Below, piece by piece: positions 34,521-46,994 of a stretch of DNA of 64,000 nucleotides (positions are counted from its first letter, which is position 1; each line of letters starts with the position of its first letter). The notes under the pieces are model-generated. The model did not search any database and was not told the origin of the DNA. It saw only the letters and a program-made list of their open reading frames with translations. Source of the stretch: Lunularia cruciata (lineage: Eukaryota; Streptophyta; Marchantiopsida; Lunulariales; Lunulariaceae); contig OX419756.1 of NCBI GenBank assembly GCA_948567375.1, positions 47,532,552-47,596,551 of the forward strand. The letters run 5' to 3'. A program made the translations under genes and the position numbers.

Positions 34521-36250
34521 CTACATTGTCTAAAGTATACACATTTTTTACATGTTTTCTAATGTTTAATCTAAAGTATACTATCTGAATGATAGGAAAG
34601 TAATGTTGATTTCCCATACTTTGATAAATCTAGTCTAGAAACTAAGATCAAATTTGAAGACGATAGTTGTGATAAGCTAGTGTAGATGTACTAATAGTAA
34701 AATGGCAAACAACAATTTGTTCCCTTGAGGATACAAATTGGAGATGACTAGAGTTAAAGAAATCACAATATCACAATTTGTTTACTTTTGCTTATTTAAC
34801 CTCTTAGGGTGCAAACCACTCCCAAAAGATGATAGTGTCACCTACTAAGGCACATTATGTAAATGGAAATTAAAATCACTTTTATATGACCACCATTTAC
34901 CGGGGCTTCAATTGCTGGCTTCCTTGTCATCAAGTCTCCAACTTCCTTAACCTTTTGGCATTAGGTAGGCATCAGCTCCCATACATGGTCTTACAACTTT
35001 GCAGAGACTTGTGTTAGGTTCTCCTAAAACATTAAAAATTCTACCAAGAGTTGCTTCTCCTATAGGAAAGTTAAAGGAGCTCCTATATCAATAAATTTCA
35101 TTCCTTGTGAAATATTTGTTGCTAGTTAATCTTGAAGGTGTGGTTCATGCTATGCCAAAGATCTATTCTTTACAAAGATTGGATCTACTTCAATAGTCCA
35201 TCACTCTAATGATTTCACCAACTAAATATTACCCTTCTCAAAAGGTGCAATTCTAAACATTTTCTGAAATTGATTGTCTAATTAGCTTTTCTATTTTGTG
35301 GTACTTTCAATACTCTAGTTTCCTAAGACCCTTATTTGCATTGTCTTGCTCCTTTGGAAATATAAGGATCACACTTAGTACCAATGTCTCAATACATTCA
35401 AGCACTTATGTTCTTCTCTCCCCAAAGGTAAGTTCCAACTCAAAGGTCTAGTCACTCTCATGATTTTTCCAACTACATACTACCCTTCCCAAAAGGCGCA
35501 ATCCTAACAAATTTTTGAAATCGACTATCTAATTGGCTTTTCTATTTTGTGATACTTTCAATACTGTAGGTTCCTCAAACCCTTATTTGCATTGTCTTCC
35601 TCCTTTGGAACTTCAAGGATCACACACCTCAACTAAGTGCCAATGTCTCCATACATTCAAGCACATATGTTCCTACTGCAAGATTCCTCACCTCTATTTG
35701 ACCAATTAAGCAATCAAAGATGCAAACTATGGAAAAATTAGCATTAAGGATCATAAAGGTCTTTGCACTCAAGATTTATTATGAAGAAGTAAACTCATTT
35801 ACATTGGATTGCAACCCATTTATACAATTACTACTCATGATTCAATGGTTGAGGGATGTTAGAAATCTTCTAATTACATCTATGTCACTAATTGCTAGTC
35901 TTATATACTATCTTATCTTATTGTAATTAATCAAGAACTATTGACATGTTTATGGCCACATAAATACTCACTTTTTTTTACTTGTTTTCTATATTCAAAT
36001 TACCATGCCAAAGATCTTCAACCTACACAATTGTCCTAACTACTCAAAGGTATGCTACACCAAAGGTCTCATTGTCCAAAGATATTCTTCAAGGTTGAAG
36101 GTAGTTTTAGGCCAAAGGTTTTTCTATAATTAGTCTATTATGATTTTTTATTATTATATGTCTTTTACTATTGTGTCCCTTGGCTTGGGATTCATCTTTG
36201 AGTGTTGGGACAATGAACTACCTTTGCTTCTACAAGTTCTAATTAGAAGA
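34521..36250. other. Spacer with short broken frames
   Basis: No recognisable gene. It contains the 251-bp tandem duplication listed separately and a 68-residue plus-strand frame (35720-35926) without known motifs. Confidence 0.4.
35196..35672. repeat. Diverged tandem duplication, period about 251 bp
   Basis: The segment starting at TCACTCTAATGATTT (35201) is repeated from 35452. Shared strings include GCTTTTCTATTTTGTG, CCCTTATTTGCATTGTCTT and CATACATTCAAGCAC... in both units. Many substitutions separate the copies, so this is old. Confidence 0.85.
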
Positions 36251-37266
36251 TGTATTCCATCCTTGTATTTTTCAATTGACTTCAATAGCATCTAGGTAGA
36301 ATCTTTGAACTTGTCTAAGGCATATATTCATGAAGCTTATCATGTAGCTACTTCAACTACTTATCTGTGTATACTTGGAGGCATATACTTGGGAATTCAA
36401 ATCTATAGCTTCAACCTTTACATCTATACCTCCATTGCTTCCTTTGTTAGCCCAAGTAGTTGATCCCATACCAACTCCATATACACCAAGATCTTGGTCT
36501 TCTCTTCATTCAACTACCTTTTAACTCCTTGTAGCTAGGCAATTACTTACTCTTAGACAATCAATTTAGTGATGTTTTGATCTTCTTGATGAATCTCCTT
36601 TGCTGTAACTATGAAGATCTTTGTCTTCTTGACTTCTCTTCTTAAAACATCAATTTCCTCCTCCCAAGCCTTCAATTGCTTATCAAAGTCCAATTGGCTC
36701 ATGTACATGGTTTTAGTCTTGGCTAGTTCTTCTTGTGCCTTTGTCTTCACTTGGTATACTTGTGTGGTTTGGTGGAGATGCTTGATTGATGTGTTATAGT
36801 TGGTGATCTTTTTGTGTAACTCTATATAATGGAAGAAGTTATTCCATCATTTTCATTATTGATTCCATTGTGTGGATGAACAGCTTGGATAAAGGTATTA
36901 ATTTAATTGATTGTAGATCTTTTTGACTTGGTACTACTTCCTCTTCCAAGATACCAAAGGTTCTCCTTTATCCTTCTCTATCTCTATGATGAGGATGAGC
37001 TCTTAATCTTTCTGAGCATTCTTGGCCTTCTTGGTTCTCTCAAGGGTCTTCAACCTAAGACATCTCTTTTCTTGATCTCACCTTTCTTGATTGCTAGATT
37101 CTTTAGCATCCTTTGGTTCCTTGGCCTCAATACCTCTTTGGCATTGAGTACTTCTTCCACCTTGAGTACTTCTTCTTCCTTAAGTAATATGGTTTCTTTA
37201 GGTGGGGGCTCAACAAGTCTTGATTCTTTTTCAGTCTCTTTGTCTACTTCATTGGTTCATGGGAGC
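36251..37266 (-). pseudogene. Coiled-coil relic, copy 4, cut by an LTR
   Basis: Minus-strand reading from the LTR border: MNEVDKETEKES...ETILLKEEEVLKVEEVL...KEVL, Glu/Lys/Leu-rich, then broken segments and a clean 65-residue coiled-coil frame (36553-36750: ELAKTKTMYMSQLDFDKQ, LKAWEEEIDVLRREVKKTK). The 5' part is missing because LTR 37267-37953 begins in the middle of the reading. Function unknown. Confidence 0.5.
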
Positions 37267-37953
37267 TGTAACATCCATTTGTGCATGTGTGTACTATTGT
37301 GAGATTTAGTTTAGTATTATAAGTACTCAAGAGATATTATTTATGTTGAGATAAAGGTTAGTTATACATTAGTCATGATTAGCTAAATTTAGTCATAACT
37401 AAGATAGAAGGGACCTTAATTTAGAAGAAATGGAAAAAATGAGCACCACTATTTTGGATTCTAGTGTGTTGACTTGGTATTATTCCTAGATGTTTTGCTT
37501 TGAGGAAAAAATTGAGAACTCTTGGACCCACAAGCCTTTTTGTTTTAGATTGTTCTATAGTCCAAGGATAGCCCATGTGAAAGAATCCTTGACTTAGTGG
37601 TTAGGTAAAGATAAGACCACATGCTTTGGAGAATATTCCCATGAGTATGGATATTCCTTTAGCATTTTGACTTTATTTGACTTTTAGCCTAGTAACATGA
37701 GTTACTCCAATAATTAGTAGCTTTGATGAGTAGCTACTTCATAAATATATAAACTAGGGGTGAGGAGGTACTCATCATCCTTTCATTTGCAACTATCTCT
37801 TTCTCATTTTCTCTAGTGAGCAATGTTTTGAGTCTTGGAGTGTTAGCCTTGGAGGAGTATGATGGAGTTGGGTTCTTTGCCTTCTTAGTCCATGGTGCAC
37901 TACCATAATAACCATCAGATGTTCATCATGAGTGAGAGAAAGGCTGGCTCACA
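37267..37953 (+). repeat. LTR family 1, 5' LTR of element 2
   Basis: Begins TGTAACATCCATTTGTGC and ends GGCTGGCTCACA; about 687 bp. Inside, ATATAAACTAGGG (near 37746) may be the TATA region. It interrupts a minus-strand coiled-coil reading. Just beyond its end, TTTTTGGTTCCGTTGCT marks the likely primer-binding site. Confidence 0.92.
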
Positions 37954-38639
37954 TTTTTGGTTCCGTTGCTTGGATCTCTCTAGAAGGCAAGATAATGTTC
38001 CACGTGCAATTCTATATCAAATAGAAGGAGACTATGAGAGCTCACTTGGAGAGAACATTAGTGGAGGAGAGGGCTGAACTTATGTTAGAGAACCAAAGCC
38101 CATTTGTATACCTTTTAGTTCATTATGATGTCTTTGAGGTGATGTTGTACATCTTGTACACATGAGAGATTTGGAGAGATTGTATGAGGTGGATTATGGA
38201 TTTTGGGGATTTTGGTGATTTTGGGCAAAATCTCAAGTTTGAGATATGGAATTGAAATTTCTATACATGCTAGCTTGAGTTATTCTTTAGTTAGCACACT
38301 TGAAATTATTATGAGAGCTAGTACACGCATTGAGCTAGAATTTTTGAAAGTGGATAGGGTAAATTGCTCCCAAAATTGCAAGCTCTCTAGAAATTTTTAT
38401 AGAGTCTACTATTTCTTTATTTCTTAGTGAATTTTTCTTAGAATTTCCAAGAAAATATAGTGCATATTTTTTAACCTTTTGGCCCAAGAATTAAAGAAAG
38501 ATCATTCCTGGCCAGAAAATTATGAGTTTTTAAAGTGAGGGGGTGGTTTTAGACCAAATCTGAAATATGTGTGCTGAATAGAAAGGTGCATTGGCCAAAT
38601 GGCTTGATGAAAAGATTAGAAATTTTTCATAGGAGGATT

Positions 38640-40069
38640 ACCTAGGGTTTTCATTAACTATGAAAATTTTAGAGGACCATGATATACCATTGGAGAGAAT
38701 TTAGTGACATTGTGAGAAGGGGTCAATTATGTAGAGTTGAGATCTCATGCATGAGAAGTGTGAGAGCAACAAAAAACATGTTTGAGTGTTTAGACTCATC
38801 TTGGGAACATGGAGGGTCACCAAGAGTGGAAATTGAGACCATGCAAGGTTTTCCAAGGGTTTTAGGTGATTTTAGGGGTGGATTTGAGGACAAGAGAGTT
38901 GAGAATGGAATTTGAAGAGAGTGTTGAGAGGGTCCAAAAACCTACACCACTTGGAGGAAAGAGTGAGTCTAAGTGCTTTTTATATGGAGAGAAGGGACAT
39001 AAGGCAAGTTTATGTCCATTGACCTTTGAGAGTAAGATATTGAGGGACATGGACCTTCTTTGCTAAGATTGGGAGTGAAAAGATCTAAGACCAAGGGGTT
39101 GTGTGAGGTTTGTGGAGTTCAAGGACTTCCTAAAGGACATGAAATGTAGTGGAGTAAAAGCATTTTTGGAGACTTTGGTAAAGGAACTTGGAGAGTCTCT
39201 TAGTAGAGCTACAAAAATACTACCACCTTCATCAGCTAGTACTCAAGATTAGTGATGGAGATAATCTTTCAACTTATGAATAAACTATCCATGAGTGTTC
39301 CATTAATATGCACTTTAGGATTTGATGTTGCTATAGAAATCTTAAAACAACCTAAACCTTTTGTGCTCCCTAGGGTGGATTACCTTCAAATGGTGTTAGT
39401 CATGTACATACTCTACTAGTTATAAAGTGAGAGAAAGGAAAAGGAAGAAAAAGAAAAGATTGAGAAATAAGAAAGATATTGAGGGTTAAGATGAGGAAAT
39501 TTCCGGTTTTCTTTGGCAAGGATGAAGAAGATGTGGAGGCCTTTGTGTGAGACTTCAAGAGAGTTTGAAGAAGAAAAAATGAGATGAGGAAGAATGAGTG
39601 GGCTTCATTATTACTAGATTTCTTTGAAGATGCAGCACTTACATGGTATGAGTCAGAATAACAAACAAGAGAGAGAAGAGATAGGCAAGAAGAGACTTGG
39701 GAGAGTTTGACTTCAGCACTCATTGAAAAGTTTCTTCTAGATGAGAGTTATGAGAGATTGATGAGTGAGGTTACCTTTCTCAAACAAGGAGATGGAGAGA
39801 AAGTGAGAATCTATGTAGAAAGAGTGGAGAAGTTAGAGTCCAAATTTTACATAGTGCTGAAGAAGGGTGTGGATGATGTGAAGACTAATATGATTGGCAT
39901 ACGAGCCATGCTCACCAAGAATTTTGTGGGAGGGTTGAGACCACAGATTAGAAGCAAGGTGAGATATGAGAAACATTCTTCCAAGGTTGAAGCTATCAAG
40001 ATTGCAATTCATATGGAGGAGAGTTTGGAAGGGGATGAGAGTGATTTGATGGTGAAAGAGGTTGTGCAT
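38640..40069 (+). pseudogene. gag of element 2, N-terminal part
   Basis: In order: 38866-39066 with CFLYGEKGHKASLC, a CCHC knuckle whose second Cys is Tyr; LETLVKELGESLSRATK near 39165; then, after stops, FPVFFGKDEEDVEAFV (39490), WASLLLDFFEDAALTWYESE (39600), and the 123-residue frame 39707-40078 (IEKFLLDESYERLMSEVTFL, GEKVRIYVERVEKL). This is the capsid-type Gag domain of plant gypsy elements. Reading is broken at GTTGTGCAT (40069) by an insertion. A knuckle ahead of the capsid, in addition to the usual one after it, is uncommon. Confidence 0.82.
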
Positions 40070-43000
40070 TTAGGATAACCTAGCAAATATCAGTTTTTTA
40101 GTAATCAGGTAAGTAAAGTTCATTCTAGTAGAGATACGATCAGAATTGGTCAAACACAAAGTCAATATAGTAACAAATAGTTCTTCTTAATTGCATCTTT
40201 AATCTCTTAGGTAGAAACTACATCCTAAAGAGAGTAATAAGCACTAGATCACAGTCTTGTCACAAATTAACACTTCTTGATCACAACTCCATCAAATTCT
40301 ATCCAAACAAACTCAATTGTGATGATTTAAATTCTTCCAAAGATGGCTACTTCATTGTAAAACAACTTTACCTCAAAATTGTGTTCCATCCCTCCACCGA
40401 AAGCACAACTTCCTTGATCAAAATTGCTTCACATCAAACTCATGCCGCACTCACAAATGTAGAATACTACCAACATTGTAATTCCTCTCAGATCTATCAA
40501 GGCATTACTTTGATTGCTATCCACTCAGGATCAAACACATAGAATCCAACATCCAACACTCAAAATTGCACTTCAAATTTCTCCCAACACTCACAAACAC
40601 ACACACAGAGCTAATATTTAGAATTAAGCTCAAGCAATGGGCATTGAAATCAACACTTTGCTTTATCTATCTTCACAATTATGAACATAACACTACAAAT
40701 GACCCCTTTAAATAGTAGAGAAATCAACATTTACTAACAAAAATACCATTCTACAACAACTCTATAAACATACAGATCCAAAATGATCCAAAATCATATC
40801 TACCTATTCAAATCTCAAATCTGTTCCTAATCCAATCCAATGTTAACCTCAACTTTAGCTTCTAAACCCAATGATCCTCCTATCACTTCTCCTTCTTCAA
40901 GTCTACCTAATTCTACTACATCCTCCACTATTCTACTATTTCTTCACCTTGAACTACAATTTCACTAATGGGTAACCATTTTATCTCTTCATCTCCCAAC
41001 CCACTCTTCTCAATGTGTCAAGTAATTGATCCAAAGATACTTGCACTCCTACTTCTGCTACTTTGGCTTCTTATCTTCCCTCACACTACTCCAAAGTCTC
41101 TCTAACTTTGAATTTACTAAGTCTAATATGAGACTTACATTGTCTCCTACCTCAATTATCTTCCTATCTACTTGTTCCCTCAAACAAATCAACAAAGTGT
41201 TCATATCCATATCTTTTGCTCTTCTCTCCCTTGTCTCCTGCACTAGCAACTTCAATTCATGTAGTCTTGCTTCCTCCAAATTTCCTTCAGAATTTGTGCT
41301 TAGCATTGCTCTTAGTCTCCCAACAACTTCTCCTACTGACTCTGATGCATACTCTCAAGATAGTTCTGCCTTCAACTCTTCTCTATACTATAACACCCAT
41401 TTGTGCATGTATGTAGTATTGTGATATTTAGTTTGGTATCACTATCACTTGAGAGATAGTATTTATATAGAGATAAAAGACGGTTCTACATTAGTCATGA
41501 TTACCTAAAGTTAGTCATAGTTAAGATAGTGGAGACCTTACTTTAGAGAAAGTGGAAAAGATGAGCACCACTATTTTGGATTCTAGTGTGTTGACTTGGT
41601 ATTATTCCTAAGTGTTTGGCTTTGAGGAAAGAGTTGAGAACTCTTGGGCCCGCAAGCCTTTTTGTTTTGGATTCTTTTATAATCCAAGGATAGCCCATGT
41701 GAAAGAATCCTTGACTTAGTGGTTGGGTCAAGATAAGATCACATGCTTAGTGGAATATGCCCATGTGGATGGATATTACTTTATACTTTTTTGACTTTAC
41801 TTGACTTTTAGCCTAGTAACTTGAGTTACTCCAGTAATTAGTAAATTTGGTATGTAACTATTTCACAAGTATATAAACTAGGGGTGAGGAGGTACTCATC
41901 ATCCTTTCATTTGCAATGATCTCTCTCTCATTGAGTTCTCTAGTGAACAATGTCTTGAGTTTTGGAGTGTTAGCCTTGGAGGAGTATGACGGAGTTCGGG
42001 TTCCTTGTCTTCTTAGTCCATGGTGCACTACCATAATAGCAATCAGAGGTTCATCCTGAGTGAGAGACAAGCCAGCTCACAGTACTTCTTCAACTCATCT
42101 TTGTACTCGGATGCAAACATCTTCTTTTCCTCCGCATATTGATCACTTTGCATCTCAACATTTCTTACCAAGCTTCTCAATCTTTCCTCCTCTTGGTGTT
42201 GGATCACTAACTCACTCTGCCATGCTTGATCCTTCCATGCCACACTCTTCTTCAGGCTCTCTAACTCTTGCTTCATCACAGCTGCCATTGGCTTCACATG
42301 TATGCTTTCAATGCAAACTTTGCTGACTTCACCTTTCATCTTCACTACCAATGCTTTGTGCTCTTTCAACTCTTTGGCTTGATTCTGCATCTCTCTTTCA
42401 CACTTCTCAAAGCTTTCTTGCAAGTTCTCTAAAGTCTTCTTTGTCAAGATTGTATTCACTTGAAGTTCTTCAGCTTCTTCTTCCCTTTGAGTTACAACCT
42501 CCTTCAATTCCTTTGTTTTGTCCAATAGATACTTCATTATCTATAACTCATTCTTCACCTCCATATGATCTTTTTGGATCACCTTCTTTTGCTTCTTCAA
42601 CAACATTAACAATGGACCCACAATCTGCAATAAGTACTCCATCCCATCAAAGTCTTCTTTGTCTTCTGCTCCGTCTTTGTACTTCATCTCCATTGACGCT
42701 CCCTCCACCAAAGTCTTCCCCCAAAGTCTTGATCTTTGTACCTTCAATGACCTTCCTTCCAAGCTTACTTCTTCCTTATACACCGAGCTTGGACTTGCAA
42801 GTTCAGTTGTCATTGACCTCTTGGATCTTACCCCCTTTTGATCTTCCTTCTTTGGTTCTTTGTCCATTTTCTCCATGGGCAACTCTAAGCAAGGGCCATT
42901 TCCTCCCTCCATACAATCAATTACCGCATGGAACACCTCATTGTCTTTTGCCTCAACTGATTGTTGGACTTCATCTTCACCTTCACTCTCACTCCCAGAC

Positions 43001-44500
43001 TCCTCACTTTGTAATGTGAGTTCAACTTCTTTGGAGTCTCTTCTCTTGGACTCTGTCTCTCCTTTGGACTTTGTCTCCAAAATCTTGTCCTTCACCGCTT
43101 TCTTACCTTGCGGATTGAGTCTTTGGGTCTTTTGGGTCTTCAAGTTTAGTCCACTTCTTTGTCTTTGGACTTCTTTCTTACACCATCTCCCTCTACCCCA
43201 TTCTGATGAAATGATTGTTATTGGCTCACAATTGCAAAATATATCATTGCTCTTCTTCATCCGCTTCTTGTCAAAGATTGGGATGGAAATGTGAAACCAT
43301 ACGTTACCTTTCCTCTGTTGTCAGCAGATTTGATCCCAAGGAGAAATATGCTACAAATGGTGCAAAGTAGTGTGGTGGCAAATTGGTCCTCCAATTGATA
43401 ATCATCTGCCTTGCTCTCTGATGGAAGCACTTTGCCCAGTTCACCTTCTCTCCTACAAACATTTGGTGGAAGAAGACCGCCTAATGAATGTTCATGTATG
43501 CTGTTTGCTCAGGTTTGAACATTGCCATGATCACTCCCACAATGCTTTGCTTAATTGGGTCCCGATAGGACTCCACTTTTTAACCATTGTTGGTCCGTGG
43601 AGCAAAGAATGAGTTTTTGATTTCAATAGTTTCTTTTGCATCATCATAGTTCACATAGAAGGTGACCCCAATTGCATCTCCTGCTTCCTTCCCCAATACT
43701 AGCTTCCAATCTGAATTAGTCCATTGAGCCGGATTCCCTCTCTTCCCTATAACTTTGGAGTTGTCCTCACAATTACTGGCAGCTATCTCTACCATGACAC
43801 TTGGAAATCTAACATTCCAGTTCCATGCTAGGAACGTGATCCAAAGTATGTTCAATACTTTGATCCTAGCTATGACATCTAATCACCAAATTGCAAAACT
43901 ACTCACTGCAAATGCGTTCTTAGTCTTCTTTTCCATGATCTGCTCACTAGTTCTTTGGCACTAGAAGATTATCCCCTCTCCTGAATGTGACACTCTCACC
44001 CCTTTTGGACTTTGGAAAATTTCACTCTCAATTGGTTTCTTGATGCACATTACTGCAGGATGACTACTCAGAGGGACAAGGTATCTACTTGAAATGTTCA
44101 ATTTCCCCCTGCATAATTGTAATTTTATAGTACCTCAAAGTGCAGTCATTCTTCAATCAATTTCAAAATCGACTCCTACTTCTTCTGCGTGTTTGTTTCC
44201 TATCACTATCAAGGTATTCTTCTCCTGCCTCCGCCGTTTCTTTAAGTGTATATTCTTGGTTGTCCTAACACATAGAAAGGTTGTTACACCTTCTTTGTAT
44301 TGGCCTTTGCTTCCCATTCCAAAGACACATTCTTCATATTTGTCACTTTGTAACCCCATCCAAGTACTTTTGGTTCCCAAACCCAAGGTCAACTTCTTTG
44401 GGTTTACTTTGAAGACACATAAGTCCATCCTTTCCTTTGTAATTTTGCTTCCTCAATACACTTCTTCAAAATTTGTCAAAACAAAAATATGGGTACCATA
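40070..44500 (-). pseudogene. Coiled-coil family member, copy A (inserted in gag)
   Basis: Minus-strand, largest copy. From 44499 (ATGGTACCC) to 40070: an N-terminal basic region (44153-44428); a globular domain at 43855-43300 with FLAWNWNVRFPSVMVEIAAS, NPAQWTNSDWKLVLGKEAGD, VFFHQMFVGEKVNWAKCF and PPHYFAPFVAYF...NLLTTEER; an acidic Ser/Glu tract (LTLQSEESGSESEGEDE) in the 239-residue frame 42541-43260; then a long coiled coil (42043-42537, interrupted by an LTR at 42081, resumed at 41388-41058). The last kilobase (40070-40990) is non-coding, with a possible minus-strand TATTTAAA, and may be a terminal repeat or 3' region. Several stops break it. Family unrecognised; nuclear, structural or Gag-like roles are all open. 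Confidence 0.6.
41389..42081 (+). mobile_element. Solo LTR, family 1, in coiled-coil copy A
   Basis: Begins TATAACACCCATTTGTGC (TG changed to TA) and ends GCCAGCTCACA, about 693 bp, with no internal sequence attached on either side: coiled-coil coding continues on both flanks. Flanking bases (ATAC before, GTACT after) suggest an imperfect 4-5 bp target duplication. Plus orientation, opposite to the host reading. Confidence 0.88.
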
Positions 44501-45271
44501 ACATCCTTCTCAAGGCTACAAGTATGGTGGAACTTCTAATACTTTGGTAGCAAGAGTTGCACCATAAGTAGTAGTTGCTCTAGTTCTTGCACCTCTACCA
44601 AAAGATCCACTTCAAACCATCATAGAACAACTTGTAGATCTCAAGATAGATGTAGTGCAACTATGGGAGAAGAGAGATCTTGCACTTCTACCAAGAGATC
44701 CACTTCAAACCATCATAGAACAACTTGTAGATCTCAAGATCAATGTAGTGCAACTATGGGAGAAGAGAGAGGTGGATCATAATATGGGGAGAGGCTTAGG
44801 AGTTATGGAAACTCCTTGTATAGAGGATGCCAACCAACCAACAATTTCAATGATAGAAATTGTTTTGGTTGTGGTAGAAGAGGTCATATCCAAAAGAATT
44901 GCCCAAATTCCACATACCATGGAAGAAGGAGTTATGAGGGAGCCAATAGAGTGCAAGAAGGAAGGAGTGAAACCCAAGTGGCTCCTAATACAAAAAAAGG
45001 TAAGGAAATAGCATCCATAGATGTGGTTGAGAGCAAGTACAAGAAGGAAGAGTGCTCAAACTCCAAAGGTCTAAATTTGGATGTTTTGGCACAAGATGAG
45101 AAGAGAGTGCATTTTGTAGAGGATGTACACTCTTCTCAAGGATTTACTCTTAGTAAGGATACTACTATGCCTACTAGGAGCACTCACACAAGCACTTCAA
45201 AACCATCAACAACAAAGACTCTAAGGAAGAAGTTGGAGATGGAGGACTTCTTAATCTCAAAGCAACAATAG
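44501..45271 (+). pseudogene. gag of element 2, C-terminal part with zinc knuckle
   Basis: Resumes after the insert with CTACAAGTATGGTGG. Carries a duplicated 31-residue helix-like segment (44589-44774) and, at 44816-45271, NFNDRNCFGCGRRGHIQKNC, an intact CCHC knuckle that would bind RNA. A Ser/Thr-rich tail (TRSTHTSTSKPSTTKTL) follows. Element 1 has the same order (13067-13282). Confidence 0.82.
44589..44774 (+). repeat. 93-bp in-frame tandem duplication within gag
   Basis: GCACCTCTACCAAAAGATCC at 44589 recurs as GCACTTCTACCAAGAGATCC at 44682. Each unit codes for 31 residues including DPLQTIIEQLVDLKI and VVQLWEKR. Element 1 has a single copy, so the duplication arose in this lineage. Confidence 0.93.
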
Positions 45272-45280
45272 AACTACAAT

Positions 45281-46270
45281 GTGTTGGAGAATGTTGGTAG
45301 TCACAAGGCTAACATCACAATGGGCCAATTGATTGCTTTGAACCCTAGCTTGAGAAAGGAGCTTAGAGGTGGTTTGAGTTTTACAAGGAGTAAGAGGAAG
45401 AAGAAGGAAAAAGCTCTAGTATCAATAGGGGTGGTGGATGCAAAACTAGTACCATGGAAGGCTTGTGAATATGCCTCCAAGATTGATGTGAGAGTGAATG
45501 GTCACAACATCAAGGATGCATTGGTTGATGGAAGATCAACAATGAATGCCATGTCAAAAAGGTTGATGAAAAAGTTAGGTATGATACCCTCTAGACCTTC
45601 AACATTTTGGTAAGCATGACAAACAAGCAACAAGTTTGACCAGTAGGGGTGATGGATAAGGTAGTAGTTTTAATTATGGGAGTTCAAAGTCTCATCATTT
45701 TCCAAGTCTTGAAGGATTCAAGCTAGGATTTGCTTCTTGGGAGGCCATGGTTGGGAGCAGCATGCACAATTGATTGATGGCACAAAAGGTTCTTGAGGAT
45801 TGGACATCAAACCATAAAGTCATAGTTTATGTGACTAACACTACCAACAATTCACATTTAGAAACACCAACTTTTGATTATTGGGAATTAGATTTTGAAG
45901 AAGGAGATTTAGGTGTGAACACAAGCATGGAAGAAGAGACTTCCATTGAGGAAGATGAATCTAAATATGATTTAGATGTGTATCCCTTGTGTGCTATGGA
46001 TTTTACACCTAAGCCAAAGGTTTTAAAGGATCTAGATAAATCACCATTGACACTTCAGGAGATAAAGAGGAGGTTATCTACCCTCAAGTTGGTCCAAATG
46101 TTACCAAAGAGGAGAAGGTAAGATTTGAAGAGATTTTCCACAAGTTCATCCATGTGTTTGCTTTGAATTACAAAGATCTAAAGGAAGTCACCTTGGAGGA
46201 GCACAGGATTGAGGTGGAATCACATGTAAGACCAATCTGCCAAAAGCAATATTGCATTAATCCATCAATA
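45281..46270 (+). pseudogene. Protease region and RT linker of element 2
   Basis: The frame 45281-45613 has ACEYASKIDVRVNGHNIKDA then LVDGRSTMNAMSKRLMKKL, the aspartic protease active-site region (LVDGGS with one Gly to Arg). Broken frames to 46270 include an acidic segment (45774-46121) and EKVRFEEIFHKFIHVFALNY before RT. Confidence 0.72.
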
Positions 46271-46274
46271 TCTT

Positions 46275-46994
46275 TTGGGTTTAAAGGAGGAAATTGATAA
46301 GCTCAAGGAGGCTGGATTTATCTTTGAGGTAGAGAATTCAGAATGGGTGTCTCCAATTGTGATTGTGAAGAAAAGGAATGGTAAGGTTTGGATATGTGTG
46401 GATTACAAGAAGCTGAATACTTTTACTAAGAAGGACTATTACCCTTTGCCATTCATCGATAATATTATGGAGGAGGTTGTAGGTCATGAGAGGTATAGTT
46501 TTGGATATGGTTATAGTTGGTATAACTGAATCAAGATTGCATAGAGCATTAACAACTCACCACATTCACCACACCTTGGGGGAATTTTGCTTTTTGGTCA
46601 TGCCTTTTGGGCTTTGCAATGCTCCAGCCACATTCCAATGGTTTATGAACAAGGTGTTGAACCTTTCATTGGGAAATTTGTGAGAGAGTTCATTGATGAC
46701 TTTTGTGTTTATGGGAGCAAGGAGGAGCATTTTGAGCACCTAATCAAGGTCTTGCAACACTTGGATGAAGCAAATGCATCACTCAATGCAGAGAAGTGCA
46801 TTTTTTGTTGTGAAGAAGGTCCACTTTTAATGCACATCATCTCCAAGGATGGAATACCAATTGACCCTAAGAAGTTGAGGAAAATCTCAGACCTTCCATT
46901 CCCTTCAAGCTTGACAAAGCTATGCCAGTTCTTGGGGATGGTTGGGTACTATAGGAGGCTTATCTTCTTATTTCCAACAAGGCTTATGCATTGA
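46275..46994 (+). pseudogene. Reverse transcriptase of element 2
   Basis: 46275-46529: EWVSPIVIVKKRNGKVWICV then DYKKLN, and PLPFIDNIMEEVVGHERYSF. After a frameshift near 46530, 46587-46994 reads FVREFIDDFCVYGSKEEHFE, keeping the catalytic FxDD box, then HIISKDGIPIDPKKL and QFLGMVGYYRRL. Better preserved than element 1 (where the box is DE). Dead because of the frameshift and stops. Confidence 0.9.

Noticed and set aside
36907-37302. 131-residue plus-strand frame with membrane-like composition
   Set aside because: Opposite the Glu/Lys-rich coiled-coil reading of copy 4; hydrophobic look results from antisense codons, and it runs into the LTR.
40070-40990. Definite LTR of the coiled-coil family
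   Set aside because: A TATTTAAA motif and a recurrent border exist, but no paired copy lies at the other end of copy A, so I kept it as a possible terminal or 3' region only.
42351-43019. 222-residue plus-strand frame, one of the longest in the window
   Set aside because: It lies opposite the coiled-coil and acidic readings of copy A (42043-43260, minus). Its Ser/Leu/Pro-rich, motif-free composition is what antisense of a Glu/Lys-rich frame gives.
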